Positions 24,684 through 34,801 of a stretch of 60,000 bases of DNA are shown piece after piece (within the stretch, counting starts at the first letter, position 1; each line of letters opens with the position of its first letter). Below the pieces are notes generated by a model. The model had not been told where the DNA came from and ran no database searches. It was given only the letters and a program-made list of their open reading frames with translations. The stretch is from contig CM060734.1 of assembly GCA_030704615.1 (NCBI GenBank), forward strand, positions 57,182,042 through 57,242,041, in the 5' to 3' direction. Made by a program: the position numbers and the translations under genes. Origin of the DNA: Takakia lepidozioides (taxonomy: Eukaryota > Streptophyta > Takakiopsida > Takakiales > Takakiaceae).

Positions 24684-25756
24684 AAGTCCAGGATGAAGCC
24701 CATGGGATATAACACTGCCCCACCAACAAGGACATCGTAAGAGACCGCGTCTGTCACAATGGCCTTGGCTTGCATCACTGAGCCATCTACAGGATGATCT
24801 GGTTGTAGTCCAATGGCCAACTCACGCCGTGTCATGCCCCGAGCCTGCTCTGATCCTTCCAGAGATGTATGTATCTAGAAAGGACAAGGCTCCATATCCG
24901 CCTCCATGAGGCCCAAACCTGCAATAGCAGCTCTGCCCAACATCAGTGGCTGAGCTCCTGAGTCCAACAAGACCCGCAGTGGCCGGTACTTCTTGCCTGC
25001 CGGTCCACTCAAAGTGAAAATGCCTCCCTGGTTGTCTAACAAGACAACTCCAGGTGTCACCATGGCGCGCTCAAAGGCTGGCCTAGCTGGCAGCTCCGTC
25101 AACCTGGTAGCTGCAGCTTGCCATGGCGCAGCCGTGGCCGTCTTGACCCTCAAATCCGAGGATCCCTCTGCCACTACACCTTCCAGTAACTCCGCAGAAG
25201 ATGAAGTGACCTCCCCACTCTCGCAGAGTGTTGCTGCTAGTCTGAACACTGCAGCTGGTCTTACCCCCGGCGTCGCAATCATGGTTGCCGAGAATAGTGG
25301 GGCTTGACACATAGAGGTGGCTGCCCCCAATAACACACCGGCTGCACTAGCCTTGGTAGCAGGTGTCAGTGCTGCACGTGTAGCTCTCCCCAATGGCATA
25401 GTAACCTCCGCCTCGGTAACAGTCGGGCGAGAACTAGGTGCCATGGATGGCGTCGACACTGTCTCCGCCAATGTGAATGACTGAGGAAGCCTCGCCTGAC
25501 GGCTTGCCTCCCCACGCTGTGGATCCAATTCTACCTCTGCACCTCGTGGCTCAGGAACTCGTGCTGCTCCTCGAGTCATGGCTACAGCAGACTCCACCTG
25601 CACTAGTGGTAGTGCTGCTCCGCACATGAATCCCATGCCTCCCATATCTCCTCCCTCAGGAGCAGGAGGTGGACCATCCCGCCTGGGAGCCGGTACCACC
25701 TGAGCTGTAGCCATGGCAGCGAGCCTCTGCTCTAGCTGCTGAAGCCGGTTGGCCAT
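24563..25756 (-). pseudogene. Linker and retropepsin-like protease of the methyltransferase retrotransposon
   Basis: The long frame 25756-24875 starts with a short coiled heptad-like segment, continues as Ala/Pro-rich linker, and ends with an aspartic-protease active-site context: LRVLLDSGAQPLMLG. After a stop near 24875 the frame resumes (24835-24563) with YDVLVGGAVLYPMGF and SYRPGWQSGDGRR, the second half of the protease fold and the lead into the methyltransferase. Confidence 0.75.
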
Positions 25757-25858
25757 GTCTTGGTCAACACCCTGACCTCCGCATCCTTGGCCATGTTGAG
25801 CTTGCCCTTGGCCTGCACCTCGTGCCCGACCACCTCGTCCTCTCTGGGCTGGTCCATC

Positions 25859-26370
25859 TCACCCCCGGCCACCATTGTTCCCTTGGAAATGGCCTGGGCG
25901 CAACTCAGGGTGCAAGTCATAACACTGGGCATCTCCATGCCCATACTTGTCACAACGCCCACACTGCAACTGTGCAGGCTGTGCTTGTGTCGGCCTTCTG
26001 CCACTCTCTGGGCAATCTCTCTTGACATGGGGTCCTCTACATGTCCAACATATCACCCCTGGTTGTTGTTGGCCTGCAAAGATGCCACGGGCCTCTGCAC
26101 CTGAGGTCCCCTGTAAGCTCCATGGAACTTGGGTTGGGCAACCTTGCCCCCCTGACCACGTTGTTGGGCAGTCCCTTGTACCTATTGGCACCAAGCTGCA
26201 CCTCGTGCAGGCATGTCCTTGCCAAATCCAATGGTAACAACTCGCTCCTCCACCATGTTGAGCTCAATCCGCTCAGCCAGCAGAAACACATCCGCTAATG
26301 TGGGTTGGGCTGCTTGTAACAGGGTTGCATCCCGCACCCTTCTCTTGAGCTCCTTGTCCAAAATTCCATA
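25859..26370 (-). pseudogene. Nucleocapsid with two CCHC zinc knuckles
   Basis: Two knuckles are visible on the minus strand at about 26.06-25.93 kb: CWTCRGPHVKRDC and CGRCDKYGHGDAQC. They follow the gag frame after a stop or frameshift (near 26370 and 26.2 kb). The role is RNA packaging in the retrotransposon particle. Confidence 0.8.
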
Positions 26371-27174
26371 CTAGAACTGGACTGCCTGAGCTTCAGTAAC
26401 CCCTTGGGTCACACTTATCAAGCGCCTCATCCGAGTGTAGGCCTCTCGCAAGCTCTCACTGGATTTGCGTTGGAAGTCTTGCAAACTTCGCAGCTTCTCT
26501 GTCCGTACACCTTGGTAGTTCCTCCGCAACTCCTGGAAGAACTCCACCACCGGGTTGAATCTAGGCACATGTGTTGTAATTCTGGCAGGAGGAGTAGTAG
26601 CACCTTTTGAACGGGTACCACCTACACAAGTGCCGGCACTACTTGTTCCACTACTAGTGCTTGTAGTTGGAGATGTTTGTGTAGCTGCTGGTGTCACCAC
26701 TGCCCTTGTGCCTCTAGTGATTGAGACATAGTTAGGTGACCAATTCTCTCGCCACTCCTTAATCTCCACCGCATGTCCCCGCCTAAATTCATGGTAATCA
26801 TACATGGGCGGCCCCTCAAGGTGCTGGAATAGCCCCTTCCACGCCATAAAGGGCGTAAACAGTTGTGGATTGCGCATTTGCTGCAAATCACACCAACTGT
26901 CAAACTCTTGTATAAAGTCATCAAGCTCGATGGTGCCCACAGCTCCAGAGTACCTACGTGGCCCCTTGGTAGCTCCATACATCTCCTCCATCGTGTCCCA
27001 CAACAATGGCACGGAAATGACTTGCACCCTCGGCGAGAATCCTCCTGACTCCGAGTCTGAACCTTCCTCAGTAGACACTGAAGGTGAAAGTGGTCTAAAC
27101 CGCACACCTTGTCTTGTGTACCCACTAGTATCGCTGGTGTTTGTACCGGCACTCCCCTCAGCAGCTGGTGGCAC
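26371..27174 (-). pseudogene. Gag capsid region of the methyltransferase retrotransposon
   Basis: 267 codons are open. The region with FIQEFDSWC...WKGLFQHLEGPP, then FFQELRRNYQG and SLQDFQRKSSESLREAYTRM, has the layout of Ty3/gypsy-type gag capsids. A TAG ends the frame in a context (QF-stop-YGIL) where CAG is the expected codon. The N-terminal methionine at 27174 is the likely start. Confidence 0.7.
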
Positions 27175-27230
27175 CTCCGTGATGAAAACTCATAACCCAA
27201 CCGGTTGTCAACCTGTCTCTAATCCCCACT

Positions 27231-27837
27231 TTCTACAAGGTAACCGAGTAAAGAACCTGTTGCGGCTACTGGTTCAAGCAGGAATAATAGGTTTATAACG
27301 TAGACCTGTACCTGCACCTGCATCCACCGCAAGCACTCCTATGGTCTGCTGGTCATCAACCCAGCCTCACCATAGAAGAAACACTGGTGGTCTTGCTGGT
27401 CATCACTCCAGCCTCACCACCGACAGCATACTCTAGGATTGGCCGGTGATCAAATCCGGACCAACCTCCTATGAAAACAAGCGCCCACACAAAGCTAACA
27501 TGGCGCACAGTCAAGCATGCAGGTGTGGAGGGGATCCAAACACAAGAAAATCAAGACCGCAACTCCCCCACAACAAAAACACTCCACAGTGTCGCTCCTG
27601 CAAGGACACCCCAGCCCAAACCCGGACTGACTCTTGCCTCCACCTACGGAAAGGTTTTGGCCTACAGAGAGGGTGAAATACTATGGAGAAGAGAAACTAA
27701 AGCAATTCCTAACCCCAGAATGCTCTCATCCCACCACTCTCCCTCCTGTCTCTATCCACTCGCTTGTATGGCCGTGGCAAGTATCCTTCAATATCCCTCA
27801 ATCAATCCTTCAAGAGCTCTTCAACATTGTCCACCAA
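27231..27837. other. Probable 5' leader of the retrotransposon
   Basis: No coding signature. An imperfect duplicate of GGTCATCA-CCAGCCTCACCA lies at about 27350-27422. No clear tRNA primer site was found. Confidence 0.3.
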
Positions 27838-27964
27838 AGCTCCTCAAAGGGTCCTCCAAGGACCCCAAAGATCCTCCAAACACTCCTCCAAGGACCCCAA
27901 AGATCCTCCAAATACTCCTCCAAGGGCCCTCAAATATCTTCCAAACAATCCTCCAAAGGCCCTT
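27838..27964 (+). repeat. Minisatellite, about 36-bp units
   Basis: Units of the type AAGGACCCCAAAGATCCTCC followed by AAACACTCCTCC repeat about three to four times with drift. Confidence 0.75.
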
Positions 27965-27999
27965 AAATTTCACTAAGTCATTTCACTGTTGATACCTTA

Positions 28000-28390
28000 A
28001 CAGAGGTATAGTCTGAGGTTGCTAGGGTCCCTTATGTTGATGATACATTTACACATGTATAGTCTGAAAATGAGGGTTCTGTTTGATATACTAACAGAGG
28101 TATAGTCTGAGCTGATTAGGATCCACATATGGTGATACCTCAACAGAGGTATGGTAAAAGGGACAAGCTCCTGTTTGGTATACTAACAGAGGTATAGTCT
28201 GAGCTGATTAGGTTCACATATGGTGATACCTCAATAGAGGTATAGTAAAATGGACAAGCTCTTGTTTGGTATACTAATAGAGGTATAGTCTCACATTAGG
28301 GTTCACATATGGTGATACCTCAACAGAGGTATAGTCAAAGGGACAAGCTCATGTTTGGTATACTAACAGAGGTATAGTCTGAGCATACAC
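28000..28390 (+). repeat. Tandem repeat of about 91 bp
   Basis: Copies of TACTAACAGAGGTATAGTCT begin near 28089, 28180, 28271 and 28360. Each unit also contains GGTGATACCTCAACAGAGGT, an internal inverted element. A degenerate first copy starts near 28000. Confidence 0.85.
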
Positions 28391-28559
28391 TACTAGGGTT
28401 TGTAATTTTGTGTGTTGGGACTGTCTCACATGCCAAGTGAGGTGTCGAGCCTCACTTGAGACATGGAGATAGGTTTTCCCCTTGTGAGTGTTGAGGAGGC
28501 TCATCTTCTTGTAGTTGAGCCTCCATGAGCTTCTCTCACCTCCATGCAAGAGAGTAGCT

Positions 28560-28924
28560 ACCGCGTGAGCAGTTCACGTGAGCACGCTCACGCTTTAAGT
28601 AGTAAACGTGAGCATAATCCCTTACGCGTGAGCAGATTAGTGAATGAGAGCCTACAACCGAGGGAAGAAGATGACCTATTGTCATGGACAAATACTACAC
28701 TGTACAGACACAATCTCCACCCCATGCGACGGAAGAATCCTTCATGGGTGACGACCATATGGTACGAATGTGCGATGAAAAGCTGTCGGATGAATGGTTT
28801 TGAGATGAATGAAAAAATGAATGGATGAATGTTGGATGACTTTGGATGAAAAATGAGCAACATGAATGAACCATGGTGCGTGTGCAGGTGCTCGGGATTA
28901 GAGTGTCGTCAACGACATCTTAAT
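28560..28924 (+). repeat. Second direct copy of the insertion's left subterminal block
   Basis: It carries dense GTGAGCA motifs (cgtgagcagttcacgtgagc and more), a CAATCTCCACCCCAT stretch, GATGAATGG-rich DNA and a palindrome at 28897-28924, parallel to 14130-14482. Confidence 0.6.
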
Positions 28925-30261
28925 TCCCAGTACGAGTTGGCACATGACAGCTTACGGAAAACAAAAACATTAACCAAAAAAATTTCAACCCAAAAACTTT
29001 CAAGGCGAAGAAGCCTTGGCGGTAAGGCAGAGTGCAGGTGGTGGGGATTAAGGTGTCGTCAACGACATCTTAATTCCAAGCAAGTTTTAAAAACAAAAAA
29101 AAAATCCGTTTTTTTTTTTTTTTTTTTTTTTTTTGTTGCCCCCCCTTCCCCCCCCCCCCCAATGTGCCAGATTAAGGTGTTGTCAACGCCATCTTAATTC
29201 CTAGCAAGTTTTCAATAAAAATAAAAAAATCCGTTTTATTTTATTTTCCCCCTGAATGTGCCAGATTAAGGTGTCGTCAACGACATCTTAATTCTCAGTA
29301 CGAGTTGGCACATGACAATTCATGGAAAAACAAAAAAAAACCCAAAAAAATCACACAAAAAATTTCAACCCAACAAAATCTGATGGCGAACAGCCTTGGC
29401 GGTAAGGCGGTGTGTGTGTAGGTGCTAGGGATTAAGGTGTCGTCAACGACATCTTAATTCTCAGTACGAGTTGGCACATGACAATTCATGGAAAAACCAA
29501 AAACCCCAAAAAAATTCACCCAAAAAATTTCAACCCACAAAAATCTGATGGCGAACAAGCCTCGGCGGTAAGGCGGTGTGTGTACAGGTGCTGGGGATTA
29601 AGGTGTCGTCAACGACATCTTAATTCCCAGTACGAGTTGGCATATGACAATTCATGGAAAAATCAAAAACCCCAAAAAAATTCACCCGAAAAAATCTGAT
29701 GGCGAACAAGCCTTGGCGGTAAGGCAGTGTGTGTGCAAGTGCTGGGGATTAAGGTGTCGTCAACGACATCTTAATTCTCAGTACGAGTTGGCACATGACA
29801 ATTCATGGAAAAACAAAAAAAAACCCAAAAAAAATCACACAAAAAAATTCAACCCAAAAAAATCTGATGGCGAACAGCCTTGGCGGTAAGGCGGTGTGTG
29901 TGCAGGTGCTAGGGATTAAGGTGTCGTCAATGACATCTTAATTCCCAGTACGAGTTGGCACATGACAATTCATGGAAAAACCAAAAACCCCAAAAAAATT
30001 CACCCAGAAAATTTCAACCCACAAAAATTTGATGGCGAACAAGCCTTGGTGGTAAGGCGGTGTGTGTACAGGTGCTGGGGATTAAGGTGTCGTCAACGAC
30101 ATCTTAATTCCCAGTACAAGTTGGCATATGACAATTCATGGAAAAATCAAAAACCCCAAAAAAAAGATTCACCCGAAAAAATCTGATGGCGAACAAGCTT
30201 TGGCGGTAAGGCAGTGTGTGTGCAGGTGCTGGGATTAAGGTGTCGTCAACGACATCTTAAT
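28897..30261. repeat. Tandem array with a 28-bp palindrome in every unit
   Basis: The palindrome is ATTAAGGTGTCGT, CA, ACGACATCTTAAT. It starts at 28897, 29047, 29171, 29265, 29431, 29597, 29748, 29915, 30081 and 30234. From 29265 the spacing is 166, 166, 151, 167, 166, 153, so three-unit blocks of 483 and 486 bases form a higher-order repeat. Between palindromes lie CAGTACGAGTTGGCACATGA and A-rich segments. Long T and C runs sit at about 29110-29160. Confidence 0.9.
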
Positions 30262-30507
30262 TCCCAGTACGTGTTTTGAAATGTTTATTTATAAAGCACG
30301 AGTTCACCTCTCTGCCTTCTTTAGATTTGGGTGTGAGCATTTCTCTCAACCTTGGAAACCGTTTGATTCAAGGTGGCCTCAACTCTGCACCTCTGCTTTC
30401 AATTTCAATGTAGTCTTGTGTTTGTTCTGTGTTATGCCATTATCTTGTTTGATTGCTTTTTTTGATTCCTACACAAGTTGGGCTAGCAGAATATATGTGG
30501 ACTTACA

Positions 30508-30777
30508 TTGTTTGTGTGTGTGTACAGGAGCCCAAGGTCGCCACGGTTCCTCCCTTTCTTCGCATATCCGCAATTTTTCCCAAGTCCAAAAGCAGATTTT
30601 AAATTGTCATGTTATGCGGAGGCTGCAGCTTCGGAATTTAGTCTCCTCTCTTCTACCCCTACTGTGCTTTTAAATAGAGAGGGTTTTGTGCAAAGCAGGG
30701 CTAGTGTCTTCATAGACAGTTCTGCCTTCATTTTGGACACCGACTCCGATAGCATAGAATATTCTTCGTCGGAATGA
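30508..30777 (+). other. Candidate captured exon within the 17.1-kb insertion
   Basis: A pyrimidine-rich, GT-rich stretch ending in tgtgtacag (30519-30527) precedes an open frame that ends with an acidic, Ser-rich tail (DTDSDSIEYSSSE) at TGA 30777. Acceptor plus terminal exon would fit gene capture by a Mutator-like element. I do not recognise the protein. Confidence 0.3.
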
Positions 30778-31200
30778 ATCTGCAGTTTTTAAACTATTTA
30801 GTTTGAAGCACCAAATGGCCTCTCTACCTTCTTTGCAATTGTGTGTCAGCAACTATGTCGACTTCTGATACCTAGTGAAAGGACAATCACAACCCTCACC
30901 AGTGGGCAGAGGTTCACTCTAGAGCTAGGTGGATTTAACAACCACTACTCAAAAATGCATCTTAGTTTTGCATTCATCCACAAACTACATTCATCCATGT
31001 GCCATTCGTCGAACATACATTCATCCCCCATTCATCCATCGTTCATCCATCATTCATCCATAACGATGAATGAAGTATGCATGATATACTAGACACAACC
31101 CGCAGTAATAGGTCTTCTAGGCCGAATAGGTGTCCGCGGTTATAGGTGAGCACATGCAGAAGCGTGAGCAGAATTTTGCTCACGAAATTTAGCAATCCCC

Positions 31201-33535
31201 TGAGCAAACCCTCAGTCCGCCCCATTGCAGCCAGAGAGGTTTTTTACCGCCTTGTCAGCCGCTTGCTTTGCTTTCAGTTTCGAGACGCATTCTCCGCCCA
31301 CCTCTTTCCTCACCAGCTCGGGGTCGCCACTCCAGGAGGTTGCGAGGCGGTGGTTCAGGGGATTCGTGTTGCTCTCAATCTTCATCCGGATTGGGTGGTT
31401 CTACAGGTTGACGTCACCAACGCTTTCAACACTGTGTCATGGGCGGCTATCTTCCTAGAGCTCCGTTCAGCCGGGGGAGATTTCCACCAGCTCACCGTTT
31501 GTTTGATTATTCTATGCATCTGCCACTTCCCTTTACTACAGTCATCATTCTCGCCTGGGTGAGTGCTCCATCATTCAATCCGAGGTTGGGACCCGCCAAG
31601 GCGACCCTTTAGGAGGACCTTTGTTTGCCACGGCTCGCGTCCGCTCCCTCATGGCTTCTGCACAAGTACATTCATCTTGTCTCTTTCCATCGGTGGCAGA
31701 CGACACGCACATCGTAGGCCCTGCCTCGCAGATACTTCCAACTTACCATCATTTTATCATCCAACTCGATGTCGTGGGCCTTTCAGTGCAACCTCGCAAA
31801 TGTGCGGTGTGGTCTCCGTCCTGTCTACCTGAGATTTTGTTCTCCCTGCTCATTTCATTGCTCCGCCCAATGGCATCAGAATCTTGGGAGTCATTTGTGA
31901 CATCACCCAGTTCACAAAGTCCTTCTTAGAAGATGCACTCCACCAGGATGCCACCCACGCTGATCTCCTTCCTAAGCTTCGAGATGTGCAGGTACCATAC
32001 GGAATCTTGATCAAATGTTCCTTCAGCGTCCCTTCTATCCAACTTCTATCTCTTGCGCACAGTTCCACCTAGCCCAAATTTCCTACACCTTTTATCTGGG
32101 TTTGATTCTATCATGATGGCCATTTTCGGGAGATTGCTAGGACCAGGAGCTCTGGAGGGTGCTCAGGGTCTTTTGCCACGGCAACAAATCACCCTGCCCA
32201 TCTCTTCCGGTGGTGTGGGTCTTTTGTCCACCGTCACTACAGCCCCAGCAGCCTTCCTCGGGAGTTGGGCGTTGGTTGTGCCAGCCCTCGCTTCACGATT
32301 TCTCTGCGACCATCGTCCCATCCTTATGGACGCCGTTGCGCATGTCGACTGTGGCATTTTACCCTTCCAACAACATCTCCGCTCTGCACGTGATCTTCTT
32401 CTGGCACCGGCGCGAGCATGTCTACCACCATTTGAGCAGCTGGTTACTCAAGGCCTAGACCATCTTCAGGAGTCCATTTCCGAGCGCGTGCACCGTCATT
32501 CCTTTTCCGGCATGCTCTCAAGTGCTTCTTTCTGAGTTACATCGGGCCCGAGTTCTATCATGCGCATGACCTAGAGTAGGGGCGTGGTTGGCAGCACGAT
32601 CCACTAGCGCACTTTTCTGCCTCACATCCCTTCTTTTCACTACTACACTCCGCCTTCGACTCGGTTTACCTCATCCTTCAGCATTGGGCTTTCAGAGATG
32701 CGTCTGTCATCAGCCCATCGATGACCTTGCCATTCACCTCCTCCGCTGCCCATGTGGTGGCGAGCGCACTGCATCTCATGATATGGTTCGTGATGCGGTG
32801 GCATCTGTTGCTCGGGAGGCAGGGTATTATGTACTACGTGAGCAACCCCATCTTCGGCCGACGCTCACATCCCACTCTGCACGCCGCCATGTTGACATCG
32901 TTCTCTCCAAAGATGGTCTGCGTACCCTTGCAGATGTTGTTCTCGCCGACCCCACTCGAACAGATCTACTATCTCGCGCAGCCACCACACAAGGCACGAC
33001 AGCCACTATAGCAGCTCAGGCCAAGGAGCGCAACTACAATGATCGTGACCCCACCGACAGATTTCTTCCGCTGGCGGTCGAGATATTTGACTCCTTGCAC
33101 AGGCACTTCGATGATTTCCTTCGGACATGTGCACATCATGCAGCGCAGAGCAAGTCCACTGGCATCCCGCATGCCTCCGTCCTTGTCGCATACTATCGGC
33201 AGCGAGTTTTAGTTGTTTTGTAGAGAGCACAAGCCATATCTATTTTGCATCGGGCTGATGTGGTTGGCTCCGCGTCATCTCATCTTCCGCCTATGCTTGA
33301 CACTTTGTCTATCTCATTGCCTGATCTCCTTCAGGCTGTTGGTTTGGAGGGTCATCTGGTTGAGTAGCCTACTATAGCTTTTGTTTTCTTCCTGGTTGAG
33401 TAGCTTACTATAGCTTTGTTTTCTTCCTCTTGTTTCTTGCTTCTTTCCCCCCCTTTTTGGGAGTTTCTCATCTTCTGTACATTCGCCCATTGTACATGTT
33501 GTAAATAAAATCTTACAGGGTTTCATCATCATACA
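31201..33535 (+). pseudogene. R2-like non-LTR retrotransposon, 3' half (RT and restriction-like endonuclease)
   Basis: The element resumes with VRPIAAREVFYRLV, then LQVDVTNAFNTVSW, TRQGDPLGGPLFA and an RT active site reading VADDTHIVG. At 32588-33223 the C-terminal part shows a C-x-C...H-x3-C knuckle (CVCHQP...HLLRC) and a PD-(D/E)XK-like block (RRHVDIVL, ADVVLADPT, KERNY), the restriction-like endonuclease of R2-type elements. A 3' UTR with AATAAAA at about 33504-33510 ends near 33520-33535. Several frameshifts make it inactive. Angiosperm non-LTR elements are mostly L1/RTE with an apurinic-type nuclease, so this class is unusual for plants. Confidence 0.65.
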
Positions 33536-33564
33536 CAGGTTAAGGAATACATATAGTTAGTGTA

Positions 33565-33879
33565 TTGTTAAATGACTATTTTTTCATGGGAAGAGATCAA
33601 GTGCTTGAAGAAGCTGCAAGTGGGCATGATCCTCTAGCTTTTGCAACTGCATATGCTTCACTCACTGTTGTGTACATGTTCCAACCTGGATTGAGACAAG
33701 TGTTGGTGGGTATAGCGACCACTACAGCTGCAAACAGCAAACATGTAAGGGGCAGCCCTGGATCAAGGAGACCAGAAGCGCTAGCACAACAGCTACTGGT
33801 TACAGATCAGCTGGATCACCCTCTATCGGAGTTCAACACATCAGGTATATGTTGGCCAATCATTCGGGACAACAATTGA
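33565..33879 (+). other. Unrecognised 104-codon open frame, possible exon fragment
   Basis: The peptide has a non-repetitive, protein-like composition (for example LEEAASGHDPLAFATAYASL) and is followed by a donor-like GTATAT near 33845. I do not recognise the family. Given the other host-gene fragments nearby it could be a duplicated exon. Confidence 0.3.
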
Positions 33880-34029
33880 ATTGTGGGCAGTTTGTTGGCT
33901 AGAAGTTGCAACGGGAATGGAAGATATTATGGAAGAAATGGCCGAGCAATGAGCAATTAGCCTTGGCCCATGCCGAGTTGGCGGTGGGAGGAGAAGAAAG
34001 AAGTGCATGGGAGACCCAGAGGGCCTGTG

Positions 34030-34165
34030 TGTGTGTGTGTGTGTGTGAGTGAGAGAGAGAGAGAGAGAATGTACTCATAAGACGTTGTTTGCCGGAGCCT
34101 TGTGGCCATAGACCCTGCCCCAGTTTGGGCGGAACGACAGGGAAAGTCACCACCTTTGTGAGGGC
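34030..34165 (+). repeat. Microsatellite and GA-rich dispersed repeat, copy 2 of 3
   Basis: (GT)n then (GA)n, followed by ACTCATAAGACGTTGTTTGC and CCTTGTGGCCAT as at 11.4 and 56.2 kb. A second (GA)n run lies at about 34301-34332. Confidence 0.6.
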
Positions 34166-34299
34166 TCACTCTAGTAGTTAGACTTACCTTGATATAAACA
34201 ATTGGATCGGGCTTCCAGATTTCCCCTAGAAACTCTTTCTCACAAGCATCAATGTGCTGTCTACCTAGCAATTAAACCCAAACCCGCACATCGGGCATT

Positions 34300-34335
<36 letters not shown>

Positions 34336-34389
34336 TACACTGCTACTCTATTTTCTGTGTCAAGCATCTTTTCCGAACTATGTTGGGTG

Positions 34390-34801
34390 AAGCATGTGCA
34401 TATGGGCTTCTTTGCTGAAGCTGGCTCTGTGCAAATTTTTGTATCCAATCATGTGAGTCCCTTTCTCACTCCAGTTGACTTCTCTTTGCAGCAGTAGACA
34501 AGATTTTTGCACCATAAGGGCTTTGGCAAATTAATTGATTCTTTGGGCTCTACTCTTGTTGTTCTTCGTTTTGGAACTTAGATGAGGGACTAAAAAGCTG
34601 GCAGCCATTGACAGGAGACTGCCTACATACGTCATAGCTGGTAGGTGTTGTTTTTTCTTGGATGACCTTGCATCTTATCAAATTTATCTCTATGCTCAAG
34701 TTTAATGGGTGGTGAGATTATTCCTTTTTGGATGCTCCTTCAGCTGATACCCGATGACCTGGCATTCCAATCTGGAGATGAGCCAAGTTATGAGACAGTA
34801 G
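34390..34801 (+). pseudogene. RPB7 pseudogene fragment (two exon pieces)
   Basis: 34390-34452 encodes MGFFAEAGSVQIFVSNH, ending at a GTGAGT donor. 34744-34801 encodes LIPDDLAFQSGDEPSYETV after a CTTCAG acceptor. These join as the middle of RNA polymerase II subunit RPB7, the part that should follow the exon cut off at the right edge of the window. The upstream exons are missing here (a GA-rich repeat lies instead) and no further exon is visible, so this is a partial duplication. Confidence 0.8.

Larger units (their letters stand above)
14614..27230 (-). mobile_element. Ty3/gypsy-type retrotransposon with cytosine-5 methyltransferase and PHD finger (defective)
   Basis: Read on the minus strand the order is gag, CCHC knuckles, aspartic protease, C5 DNA methyltransferase, RT, RNase H, integrase and PHD finger. 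RT before RNase H before integrase is the Ty3/gypsy order. A purine run (minus strand GGGGGGC, about 14617-14623) followed by TGTGG at 14613 marks a likely polypurine tract and 3' LTR start. I could not find the matching 5' LTR or a clear primer binding site near 27.2-28.5 kb, so the ends are approximate. A CACTA element interrupts RT at 22163/17132. Several nonsense codons and frameshifts show it is dead. Confidence 0.8.
14101..31200. mobile_element. 17.1-kb composite insertion with 9-bp target duplication, Mutator-like (MULE) candidate
   Basis: The 9-mer TGAGCAAAC stands at 14092-14100 and again at 31201-31209, and removing the insertion plus one copy restores the retrotransposon reading frame. 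The two ends are imperfect inverted repeats: inward from each end both read G-rich, then GC-AAA, then CGTGAGCA and ATTC-TG, followed by GGATGAATG-rich DNA. A 9-bp duplication with long imperfect inverted ends is typical of Mutator-like elements. No transposase is visible, so the element would be non-autonomous. It is inflated by a Ty3/gypsy-type element and, within that, a CACTA element. Confidence 0.65.

Noticed and set aside
27231-28900. 5' LTR of the methyltransferase retrotransposon
   Set aside because: I looked for a direct copy of the sequence left of 14613 and found none; the direct similarity at 28560-28924 belongs to the Mutator-like subterminal block.
28897-30261. CRISPR-like array
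   Set aside because: Spacers are not unique or of fixed short length, the repeat is a palindrome within a 150-167-bp satellite unit, and the genome is eukaryotic.
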